Source of the DNA: Mytilisepta virgata
Taxonomy: Eukaryota; Mollusca; Bivalvia; Mytilida; Mytilidae
Length of the DNA stretch: 64,000 nt
Direction: 5' to 3'
Assembly: GCA_028015205.1 (NCBI GenBank)
Contig: CM051516.1
Location: 58,284,230 to 58,348,229, forward strand
The notes beneath the pieces were generated by a model, which searched no databases, was not told where the DNA came from, and was given only the letters and a program-made list of their open reading frames with translations. Below are positions 57,801-64,000 of this stretch, piece by piece. Position 1 is the first letter of the stretch; each line of letters starts with the position of its first letter. The position numbers were made by a program, and so were the translations under genes.

Positions 57801-60454
57801 ATACCAAATATAGTTATCCTATTACTCATAATAAGAGAGAAATTAACATTACAAAAAATCTTAACTTTTTTTCCAAGTAGTCACTGAACCATGAAAATGA
57901 GGTCAAGGACAATGTACATATGACAGACGGAAACTTCGTAACATAAGGCATCTATATACAAAGTATAAAGCATCCAGGTCTTCCACCCTCTAAAATATAA
58001 AGCTTTTAAGAAGTTAATTCAAGCCGCCGCCGCCAGATCACTATCCCTATGTCGAGCTTTCTGCGACTTAAGTCGCAGGCTCGACAAAAATGATGAGGGA
58101 GATACTCCAAAGTTTTCACAAAATTTAACAATTTAATAACAGTAATTTAAAGTATCAGTTTCATGACAGAATCAAAACAACAGCAGAGCTACAATGTATA
58201 GACTCAGTGGTAATAATATCCCACGATATCGATTGTGCACATTCCGTAGATTTATGATCTTTAGTTTCTGTCCAGTCTTGTTCTAGTTTTGTTTAGTTCA
58301 CTATTCGTTTTTTACTCTGTTAGTGTATGTTTGTGGCATTTGTTTGTTGTTCTCCGAAATTTGCCTTTTCCTTGGACTTTGAATTTGTGGACTTCCCCAC
58401 TGTTTTGTTGCTTCTGTATTCTTTTGCCGATATTTCATATATAAGCCAATCAAAATTAATTAACAGATTATCATCCCTGTCTGCCTCTCAAAAACCAGGC
58501 CATCCAAATTTTTTAAATTTTTTTACATAATTTTTTCGTGTCCGCTCCTGACCCGAATGTATTCTTTCACATTTATTCTAAAACCAGTTGTTGACATGAT
58601 ACGGGTTATGTTCTTCTCGTATAATTTATGATGGCATGATACTGAACCCCTAAGGGGAGGGATTAAGTCTGATTCTCTATATGATATAGACATAATCTTT
58701 CGATCAGCTTAATTGAGGTCTAATGCACAAGATGTACACATTCCACTGATTTTTGACTCATCAGTAATATATTCTTTTGGAGTTACTAATACATTTACTT
58801 ACTAAAAGGACCATGAGTTGGCCTTAGGTCCTTATACTGTGAAAATACACCTAGAATATCCCTTTTAGCTATATCTGCGTATTTGTACTGAAAGATAAAT
58901 AAAGTAGTTTATAATTTTTACACATTTATAACTAGTTACACACGTTAATCTAAAATGTATGTATTAATATTGTCATCATCATCATATTCATACACGGACT
59001 TCGTAAGATCAGCATATTTTAGTTTTAGGTAATCCAGGATTTTGTATATGGTTGGATATAATTGGGAATTTTGAGCCAAGATTTGGTAAAAACGTGGTTC
59101 ATACAGACTCTTAAAACTTCAAATTCCATGACTTTTCCATGACATTTCAAGACCTTTTCATTGCTTTTCCATACATCATTGAATGATGATTGTTTAAATG
59201 CTCTTCTTGAACAGACAGATTAAAGCGTACTAATAACTAAAGCACTAAATACATGCAACAAGAATGAAGCAGAGATCCAGGAATCCGGAATATCCTATAC
59301 AAAATGTCAGCACTATCTGTAACAGTGAAGAATATTTAAAAGAAATTAAAATGTGCAAATTAAGATTTTAATTTCAAAGTTCACAATTACTGGTAGGAAA
59401 ACAATGAAATTCAAAGCAAGTTTCAATGACAAAGCCATTAAATTCCACGACTTTAAAGCACTCTACCTGCTTCTCAATGACTTTCAAAGACCAAAGTGAA
59501 ATTCAAAGACTTTCCATGACCTGTGTGAAACATGAAAAAGGTGGGGTGTGTATTTGTATTAGGATTGGATGCTAGAAAAATTGTATGAAAAACTGTGAAT
59601 TTGTGTTACAGGAGAAAGAATACATGTATATAATCAGGTGTAAATATTGTCATTCACAAATAAAATCAGGATAAACAACCTGCAAACTCAATCAGATCTC
59701 TTATACTTCCATCTTATCACATTAGATTTGACTCTTTTCTAGTATCATTATACAACCAGCAACATGTAATGATGTTTATATCAATCTCATTTTCTGATAC
59801 TTTGAATCACAAAAAAGGACCAAGAGTATCCAGTATTCACTGAAAGGAGCACTTATTTTGCCTTAGCCATTAGAAATGTTGCAAAAAATTCAGATAATAA
59901 ATTGTTTTATGTTTACATGTATGTGGTGATTTTGGAATATATTTTCTCAAATGTGACGTGATGCTTGACGGATTTAGATACTACATGTATCCTGGATATA
60001 ACCTTGCCTTACTAACTGGTAAATAAAGTCATAAAGGGGATCATGGATGACAAGTTTATCCGGTCTCAGACTGATTGGAAATAATCTAATTGTTCAGAGT
60101 TGATCAGGACATCCAACATAAATATGAATAAAGCACTTCTAAGAAAATATATAATTTTGCTAAACATCCACAAATGTGTATCATATACAACACTTTGTTG
60201 ACTTTCTGCAACATATCACGAGGCTGTGGCAAAATAAATTGCTCCTTTCAGATTCAGAGAATACATGATATTTCTGCCAGTTCTGCCTCTGGTTCTTTTC
60301 AGTGAATCAATGACAATATATATCAACATTATCGTGCCCATTTAGTCCAGGTGAAAAAGGTTTTAACCAGAACCAAATGTTAAATTACTCAACATGAAAA
60401 CATACGGTATACCTTGCTAAGATATGACTTCAAGATCTGCTCATGACTTCCCAT
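48712..60454 (-). CDS. TSG101: TSG101, ESCRT-I subunit (complete gene)
   Basis: TSG101 recognises ubiquitinated cargo and P(T/S)AP motifs on endosomes as part of ESCRT-I (known for the family). Exons in gene order: 60413-60454, 58803-58887, 56764-56829, 55777-55940, 54812-54950, 52903-53142, 52326-52453, 51767-51859, 50340-50473, 49352-49454, 48712-48801. They total 1284 nt and encode 427 residues (human 390). The UEV domain is residues 1-145 (SVYNIPIGIFILDTHPYNPP, PYLRDW, PQSDLLGLIQ). The Pro/Gly/Tyr-rich linker is 146-250 (repeated GYPN, plus PPPY). The coiled coil is about 265-345. The steadiness box is about 350-427. All splice sites are GT-AG and all phases join. The human C-terminal PTAP is replaced by TTTP. 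Introns hold repeats and exon-edge duplications. Divergent from RPL24. Confidence 0.98.
49352..49454 (-). CDS. TSG101: TSG101 exon 10
   Basis: Completes Q364, then LLNSFAEEQAIEDAIYYLGE and ALRKNVIESDIFLK (365-398). It matches human LNLYAEENAIEDTIFYLGEA. Acceptor TTTGTAG, donor AAG/GTATGT. Confidence 0.97.
49830..50285. mobile_element. family M-related element in TSG101 intron 9, partial
   Basis: 5' end TAGAGGCTCACCTGAGCCTG then TATTGCTCACCTGG. The interior has TTTGACCTTTGACC and GGCCGTTTTG. It ends without a clear 3' terminus near 50285, about 55 bp from exon 9. Confidence 0.65.
50340..50473 (-). CDS. TSG101: TSG101 exon 9
   Basis: Residues 320-363: DEIESNIRLLKEKDKEIKEA, LQKVQNQDKLNIDEAVITTT, PLYR, plus CA. 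It matches human VDKNIELLKKKDEEL and APLYKQ. Acceptor AAACAG, donor CA/GTAAGT. Its first 55 nt and acceptor are duplicated just upstream. Confidence 0.97.
50419..50612 (-). repeat. 97-bp tandem duplication across the TSG101 exon 9 acceptor
   Basis: Units 50419-50515 and 50516-50612 differ at one position. The second unit holds an intact extra acceptor and the first 55 nt of exon 9. Reading on from that extra acceptor gives 18 exon-like codons, then ERIVIIMNNEFL and a TAA, so its use would truncate the protein. Confidence 0.97.
51767..51859 (-). CDS. TSG101: TSG101 exon 8
   Basis: Residues 289-319: AEMNVLYKTQSDLNAGKGKL, then ESMYKDLEQEK. Part of the coiled coil, matching human AELNALKRTEEDLKKGHQKL. 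Acceptor TTGTAG, donor AAG/GTTAGT, phase 0 at both ends. Confidence 0.97.
52112..52302. mobile_element. 191-bp MITE with TA target duplication
   Basis: CTGTAAATTCAGA at the left is inverted at the right as TCTTAATTTACAG (CTGTAAATTAAGA). TA lies on both sides (52110-52111 and 52303-52304). A second inverted pair, TTATTGCGATTTTG against TTTTCGCAATAATA, lies inside. It is in TSG101 intron 7, 22 bp from the exon 7 donor. Confidence 0.8.
52326..52453 (-). CDS. TSG101: TSG101 exon 7
   Basis: Completes A246, then VGSANRPGSTNTVTEEHLRM, SLLSAVEDKMKRRLREIFEQ and AQ (247-288). It matches human TISEDTIRASLISAVSDKLR. Start of the coiled coil. Acceptor GTTATAG, donor CAA/GTAATT. Confidence 0.97.
52903..53142 (-). 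CDS. TSG101: TSG101 exon 6
   Basis: Residues 166-245: Gly/Tyr/Pro/Ser-rich, with many GYP, NYPN and PGYP steps (GFPMPTPYSSGYPNTSSSYP at the start). This is the disordered linker between UEV and coiled coil, longer than in human. Acceptor CAACAG, donor ACAG/GTTTGT. Confidence 0.95.
53611..54465. repeat. 45-bp minisatellite, about 19 copies, with higher-order pattern
   Basis: The unit begins GGAAGGATAGCCTATGGACT and continues ATGGAGGCATTCTGCTCTGT and ATTTA. Starts run every 45 bp from 53611 to 54421. The variant GAGT for GACT recurs every third unit (53746, 53881, 54016, 54151). CTTAT and GACAG variants recur together at 53926 and 53971 and again at 54196 and 54241, giving 135- and 270-bp higher-order periods. 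Both strands are open (15-residue periods), which is expected for a period divisible by three. It lies in TSG101 intron 5. Confidence 0.97.
54466..54811 (-). repeat. four decayed tandem copies of the TSG101 exon 5 tail
   Basis: Units of about 80 bp start near 54492, 54572, 54651 and 54730 and continue into the true exon end at 54812. On the minus strand the copy at 54492 reads KTSHTQKRPPPYPGLQPPYP then AQ, next to the exon's KTAQNQNRPPPYAGSQPPYP then AQ. Two copies have TAG within. Donor positions have mostly decayed to GTGTATG or TTTTG. Confidence 0.92.
54812..54950 (-). CDS. TSG101: TSG101 exon 5
   Basis: Residues 120-165: PQSDLLGLIQILVIVFSEEP, PVFSKTAQNQNRPPPYAGSQ and PPYPAQ, plus one base. 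The first 25 residues end the UEV domain (human PQSDLLGLIQVMIVVFGDEP). RPPPYAG contains a PPxY-type motif absent at this place in human. Acceptor TTTTAG, donor CAAG/GTACGT. Confidence 0.97.
55777..55940 (-). CDS. TSG101: TSG101 exon 4
   Basis: Completes G65, then SVYNIPIGIFILDTHPYNPP, IVYVKPTNTMQIKPGTNVDT and NGKVDLPYLRDWRY (66-119). Core of the UEV fold, matching human NTYNIPICLWLLDTYPYNPP. The catalytic Cys of true E2 enzymes is absent, as expected. Acceptor TTTCAG, donor TAT/GTAAGT. Confidence 0.98.
56285..56525. repeat. nested foldback element
   Basis: GCCATATTGGACT (56457) pairs with AGTCCAATATGGC (56483) around the loop TCGGCTTCGCCTC. Outside it, ATTGCGCAATGTTTTCCATA (56411) is inverted as TATGGAAAACCTTACGCAAT. 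To the left, CCAATATG/CATATTGG and TATTGACTAGTCAATA are further palindromes. It lies in TSG101 intron 3. Confidence 0.8.
56764..56829 (-). CDS. TSG101: TSG101 exon 3
   Basis: Completes I43, then FNDGSQKDLVNLDGTIPVTY and R (44-64), plus one base. It matches human FNDGSSRELMNLTGTIPVPY. Acceptor TTGTAG, donor AGAG/GTAATA. Confidence 0.97.
57154..58085. mobile_element. satellite-bearing element R1, copy B
   Basis: Same start (ACAAGAGTGGACACACAAAA) and same end (GTCGAGCTTTCTGCGACTTA, then AGTCGCAGGCTCGAC) as copy A, with only about 2.5 of the 147-bp units. The terminal hairpin is perfect here: 9-bp inner and 7-bp outer stems with a TTT bulge. It lies in TSG101 intron 2. Confidence 0.82.
58200..58730 (+). 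repeat. retroelement-like remnant
   Basis: Contains GGCATGATACTGAACCCCTA and a CATAATCTTTCGATCAGCTT context that I associate with a high-copy repeat of mussel genomes. This is an impression, not a match I can prove. No intact frame. Confidence 0.4.
58803..58887 (-). CDS. TSG101: TSG101 exon 2
   Basis: Residues 15-42: YKYADIAKRDILGVFSQYKD, then LRPTHGPF, plus one base. It matches human YKYRDLTVRETVNVI and YKDLKP. Acceptor TTTCAG, donor A/GTAAGT. Confidence 0.97.
58888..60412. other. TSG101 intron 1
   Basis: 1.5 kb. Region 59110-59535 has repeated TTCCATGAC and CAAAGAC-like phrases (AAATTCCATGACTTTTCCAT, GACTTTCCATGACCTGTG) suggestive of an old mobile element. Nothing else recognised. Confidence 0.6.
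60413..60454 (-). CDS. TSG101: TSG101 exon 1
   Basis: MGSHEQILKSYLSK (residues 1-14), then donor AAG/GTATAC. It joins exon 2 as LSKYKYADIAKRD, like human LKKMVSKYKYRDL-type N-termini. The ATG context is TTGCAATGG. Start supported by position, phase and length. Confidence 0.9.
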
Positions 60455-61042
60455 TGCAATATTTTTGTTTACACTTTTGACTACAGTAATCCCTATTAGT
60501 GCTGTCGTTTTATTTTATCCCATTAAAATCACTCCATTTCATAAGTATATGTTAAATGGATGATGGCAAAGATGACTTTTGTTGACACTTATTAGAAATA
60601 TGCAATGTAGTATTGTTGTAAAAGAACAAATTCAACAGAAACTTTTTTAAGATTCGTCAGCTGTCAGAAGATTATTACAAATCATTAGTCTCTTGAATGG
60701 AATGAGAAAGATACATATTGCTAAAAACGCACAGACGATTGACCATTTTTTGTCATGATCTATAGTTAGTAACAAAGGGTATTCCCACAATCCTATAACC
60801 CAAAATGTTTTAATGTAATGCGACGGTCATATCTTTATAAATAATTCAAATAAACTATCCAATGCAAATTGACCAATATTTAATTCTTCTAAAATTATGT
60901 TTTTAAATAACCGAAACACGAAGAACTTTGGGAATTGCCGATGAATCGTACATATAAATAATCTTCAGTGCTTTACAATGATACGCTGATTTCGGTAATC
61001 AGATAGATCAATTGTGAAATCCTTCTCTTTCCGGTAGCCAAC
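60455..61042. promoter_or_regulatory. divergent TSG101/RPL24 promoter region
   Basis: 588 bp separate the two start codons on opposite strands, so the promoters must lie here. TATAAATA occurs at about 60954-60961. No CpG-rich block is visible. Confidence 0.7.
61021..61042 (+). promoter_or_regulatory. RPL24: 5' TOP-like pyrimidine tract of RPL24
   Basis: CCTTCTCTTTCC immediately precedes GGTAGCCAACATG. A start of transcription in this tract would give a 5' terminal oligopyrimidine leader of about 20 nt, as in other ribosomal protein mRNAs, and place RPL24 under growth-dependent translational control (known for the class). Confidence 0.75.
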
Positions 61043-61047
61043 ATGAA
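61043..61047 (+). CDS. RPL24: RPL24 exon 1
   Basis: ATGAA followed by donor GTATGC. Splicing to exon 2 restores ATG AAG GTT GAA (MKVE), the conserved eL24 N-terminus. Confidence 0.95.
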
Positions 61048-62415
61048 GTATGCTGTTCTGTTGAATTTTGAAAAAAATCTACCAAAATCTCCCTCTATAC
61101 TTGTCATCTACTGCTAATGTTGTATTTTAACTCTTCACTGTTATTTTCTCCATATCTGTAATTTATTTTTTTTTACATTATAGGGTTGAACTGTGTTCAT
61201 TCAGCGGCTATAAAATATACCCAGGCCATGGGAAAAGAATGGTCAAAGTGGACTGCAGGGTACGTGAAGTAATTAACGAAAAATTATAGTGTAAAATTAT
61301 ATATTATACACAGAAGGGCATCATCTGCAAATAAAGCAGACAGCATTTCAACAAAAATTTTGGAAAGTCAGCTATTTCACTCGAATTCTAGACCGGTACC
61401 TGGACATTTCGGTGCTAAGAGTAAGACAATTCGGTACTGACTATGGACACTTCGGTACTAAGAGTAAGACAATTCGGTACCGACTATCGACATTTCAGTA
61501 CGGAGTATATTGTGTTATATATTTGTAGGGTATTACACTAAATTTTGTGCCAATGTTACAAAGTACATTTTGAGTTATATCCCTTATACTTGGCTGGCTC
61601 TCTCTCTCCCACTTTAATTTTGTTACATGTTATGTATGTACTGTTCTTTATTTTGTTTGTTATATAGATAGATACTTTATTTTCCAAATTAGGGCCCCAG
61701 GAGGGCATATTACAGAACACACATAATTTTACACATTCACAATCATTGAAAAATGGGAGACAACTCCCTCCTACAACACACAACTCTTAAATGTCAACAT
61801 ATGTACCAGTATGTATGTACATCACAAATATATAAATACAATGTATATTCACAGGTGTTCCACTTCCTCAGCAGTAAAACGGAGGCAAACCACTTGATGA
61901 AAAGGAATCCCCGTGAAATTAATTGGACAGTACTGTATCGTAGAAAACACAAGAAGGGTATAACAGAGGAAATATCAAAGAAAAGGACACGTAGAACACA
62001 GAAATTTACTAGAGCCATAACTGGTGCCACATTAACAGATATTATGGCAAAAAGGAATCAGAAACCAGAAGTCAGAAAAGCACAGAGAGAACAGGCTATA
62101 AGGTTAATTAAACAAATTTATTTCTAATTACATACTGATGTAATAGTGACAGTCAATTTTGAAGGAATTTTCTAAACTTTAAGGAGAGTATGAAAAACAT
62201 GCATGCAAGTTACAAGTCAGGTGTTCTTATTACATTGACTGAGAACAGATTTTAGTTGGGTGGCTAAAGATGAATATGCAAAATATCAATTTACAAAGGT
62301 TATGTACCAAAGGGGGTATAGTCATATTATAGATTTTAATTTGTATATGTGTTGTATTTGCAGAGCTGCTAAGGAAAAACAGAAAGCAAAAGAGGCACAG
62401 AAAAAGGCACAAAAG
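61043..62415 (+). CDS. RPL24: 60S ribosomal protein L24 (eL24), 3' end beyond window
   Basis: Component of the large ribosomal subunit at the inter-subunit face. Exons 61043-61047, 61184-61259, 61855-62102 and 62364-62415 encode 127 residues. They begin [20 protein letters not shown], with [20 protein letters not shown] and the highly conserved [20 protein letters not shown] later. The basic C-terminal tail (about 30 residues in animals) must lie past 64000 or in sequence I could not recognise. All splice sites are GT-AG and frames join. At residues 25-27 it has DCR where human and fly have DGK. Expression is probably constitutive with TOP control. Confidence 0.97.
61184..61259 (+). CDS. RPL24: RPL24 exon 2
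   Basis: Residues 2-27 ([20 protein letters not shown], then KVDCR), including the conserved [11 protein letters not shown] zinc-ribbon-like start. Acceptor TTATAG, donor AGG/GTACGT, phase 0. Confidence 0.96.
61395..61500. repeat. about 50-bp tandem duplication in RPL24 intron 2
   Basis: GACATTTCGGTGCTAAGAGT and GACACTTCGGTACTAAGAGT, each followed by AAGACAATTCGGTAC and CGACTAT, with spacing of about 50 bp. A third half-unit follows at 61489. Confidence 0.85.
61660..61745 (-). repeat. retroposon 3' end
   Basis: On the minus strand, GCCCTCCTGGGGCCCTAATT leads to GGAAAATAAAGTATCTATCT and AT: a 3' end with an AATAAA and short tandem tail, typical of SINE or LINE insertions. It lies in RPL24 intron 2. 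Confidence 0.55.
61855..62102 (+). CDS. RPL24: RPL24 exon 3
   Basis: Residues 28-109: [20 protein letters not shown] onward to AQREQAI, plus AG of R110. Acceptor TTCACAG, donor AG/GTTAAT. Confidence 0.98.
62364..62415 (+). CDS. RPL24: RPL24 exon 4
   Basis: Completes R110, then [17 protein letters not shown] (111-127). It matches human AAKEAKKAKQASKK. Acceptor TTTGCAG, donor AAG/GTAATT, phase 0. Confidence 0.95.
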
Positions 62416-64000
62416 GTAATTTTGCCATATATATATATAATATACATAATTTAAACATGATGTGAAATTGCACACACACTGTAGTCGCTATAAATAGAAG
62501 AAAAGTTCAAACATTGTCACAAAGAAAGATAAATTTGATGTATGGAATTAAATAAGGGTAAACATGATTTAAAATGGGCCTTGAGACCTATTCATCAGAC
62601 TGTAAAAATCCAGTGATCTTTGATAAATCGTGTATAACTAAAAGACTGAATTTAACTCTAAAAGAGAAAATTGACATAAAAAAATTTAATATCATTGATA
62701 TAATATTTCAAAATGAAAGTAAATTGGATAATTTCGACATGAAATAAAGCCATATTTTACTCCAGGAACCAATTTCATTATTATAAATAAGTCAGTAAGG
62801 CCAAAATAAAAAATTTGTATGTTTGCCTTAACGCGACCGACCTATTAAAAAGCCGCCGACTCAAAATCTTTTATTGCTCTTTTCAAAAAGATTTTTTTTA
62901 TCGATGTCATTTTCAGAAAATGAAGCCGTCGTTGTTTCTTTTATTAATTTTGCGGTATTTTCGATATTCAATAAGTTTCGGGATTTCACATTTATTGAAC
63001 GATGAAGTCAATCTTTTGCAAAAATATGGATAGACGAATTCACGCTGTCGTCGCACCTGGTCATCATACAACGTGAATAATAAAAATTAAGCCGCTTGTC
63101 CAGAATTGTTCTTCTTCGGCTGCTTTTCAGTTAAATTCACCTGGAACTATGTGTTTGACAAGATCACTGATCCTGGTGATATTGATATGAGAAAAACTAA
63201 TAGCTTTTGACAGTGTCAAACAAACTTGATAAATCTGCTGCAGTATCTGAACCCGATTTTTATGATATATGTAATTCTTGATGTATGCCACTCATCATCT
63301 GTTTGATTTCTTTCAAGGTTCCCCATTCTAGATAGAGTACCAATTGGCAGTTGTATATCAAATGCCAGAGGGATAAAATTTATACCCAAGTTTCAAACCA
63401 TTGAATGGAAATATACATTGTAATTTGTATACCATAGTACATCAGTCTTTAAACTAGCACATACTTTGGACTGTCAGCTCTAAACCTCAATGTCCTTATA
63501 GCATGTATATGTAAAGTATGTCCATTTAATATATATAATTTCTATTGTTATAAAAATTGAAAGTTTTGAAATTGGTGATCAGTATTAAAAGCTTGAAAAA
63601 TCAATATCCAGGTATACCAATAGGCTATACATACAAAGTGGAGATTTTCATATTGCTCAAACATTGAACAATACTGTGGATTCATTTATTTTCGTGGATA
63701 CCAATTTTCGTGGATAGAGGAAAAAAGGCATTTCGTGGGATACCTAAATTCGTGGATTGCTGGCTTAGAAAAAAAATATAAAAAGTTGTTGAAATACTTA
63801 AATTCATGGCTTGGCACATCAGATATCATGAAAATACTGCGACAAAACGTGCCGATCAGACTTGATATTGTACAGTAAAGTACTGATTTAAAGCGCTCAT
63901 TAAACAAAAGTCTAACAAACAGATTCTTTAAATTTGTAACGGAACAATTAAAGCTTGTTATGAATTTAACAAGATTAACAAAATCCGTAATTATTTACTC
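62416..64000. other. RPL24 intron 4 (partial)
   Basis: No further RPL24 exon was recognised. 62800-63110 has a CG-bearing block (GCGACCGACC, GCCGCCGACTC) that looks like a repeat. 63664-63860 carries TTTTCGTGGATACCAATTTT and CGTGG text typical of a common bivalve repeat (impression only). Confidence 0.5.

Noticed and set aside
62103..62363. Box C/D snoRNA in RPL24 intron 3
   Set aside because: TGATGT and CTGA occur far apart, but the C box is not consensus, the terminal stem is poor, and spacing is long.
62815..63033. Small secreted-looking frame (hydrophobic LFLLLILRY)
   Set aside because: Short, inside an RPL24 intron, in a repeat-like block, with no supporting features.
1..64000. Endogenous viral or LTR retrotransposon genes
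   Set aside because: No reverse transcriptase, integrase, capsid or envelope-like frames were seen. Only a Tc1 transposase and non-coding elements are present.

Overview
The window is AT-rich animal nuclear DNA carrying three recognisable, intron-rich genes embedded in dense interspersed repeats. Protein similarity (recalled human orthologues), intron density and the repeat landscape suggest a bivalve mollusc, probably a marine mussel. The genus is inference.

Genes. (1) CEP97, minus strand: ten exons between 31333 and 2883 encode the N-terminal leucine-rich-repeat part. The C-terminal part with the IQ motif lies beyond the left edge. (2) TSG101 (ESCRT-I subunit), minus strand, complete: eleven exons from 60454 to 48712 encode a 427-residue protein with UEV domain, Pro/Gly/Tyr-rich linker, coiled coil and steadiness box. 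(3) RPL24, plus strand: four exons from 61043 to 62415, with the 3' end beyond the right edge. RPL24 and TSG101 are head to head, with 588 bp between start codons. All exon phases were checked by hand and join cleanly.

Layout. 1-2882: CEP97 intron with repeats. 2883-20307: exon 10, a 17.1 kb repeat-filled intron and exon 9. 20308-31333: CEP97 exons 8 to 1, with a Tc1 transposon (22844-24361), a 147-bp-unit satellite-bearing element (24561-26070) and several hairpins. 31334-48711: intergenic, dominated by Helitron-like tandem-repeat elements and foldback MITEs. 48712-60454: TSG101. 60455-61042: divergent promoter region. 61043-64000: RPL24.

Most notable. At five places the edge of a coding exon, with its splice site, has been tandemly or segmentally copied into the adjacent intron: CEP97 exon 2 donor (about 27 bp, about 9 units), CEP97 exon 5 donor (110 bp, 2 units), CEP97 exon 6 acceptor (51 bp, the two copies separated by a mobile element), TSG101 exon 5 donor (about 80 bp, 4 extra copies, beside a 45-bp minisatellite that may derive from the same exon), and TSG101 exon 9 acceptor (97 bp, 2 units, one mismatch). 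CEP97 also has a textbook AT-AC U12-type intron. A family of Helitron-like elements keeps constant ends but carries different tandem-repeat cores. RPL24 and CEP97 are also neighbours in human, which suggests old microsynteny.
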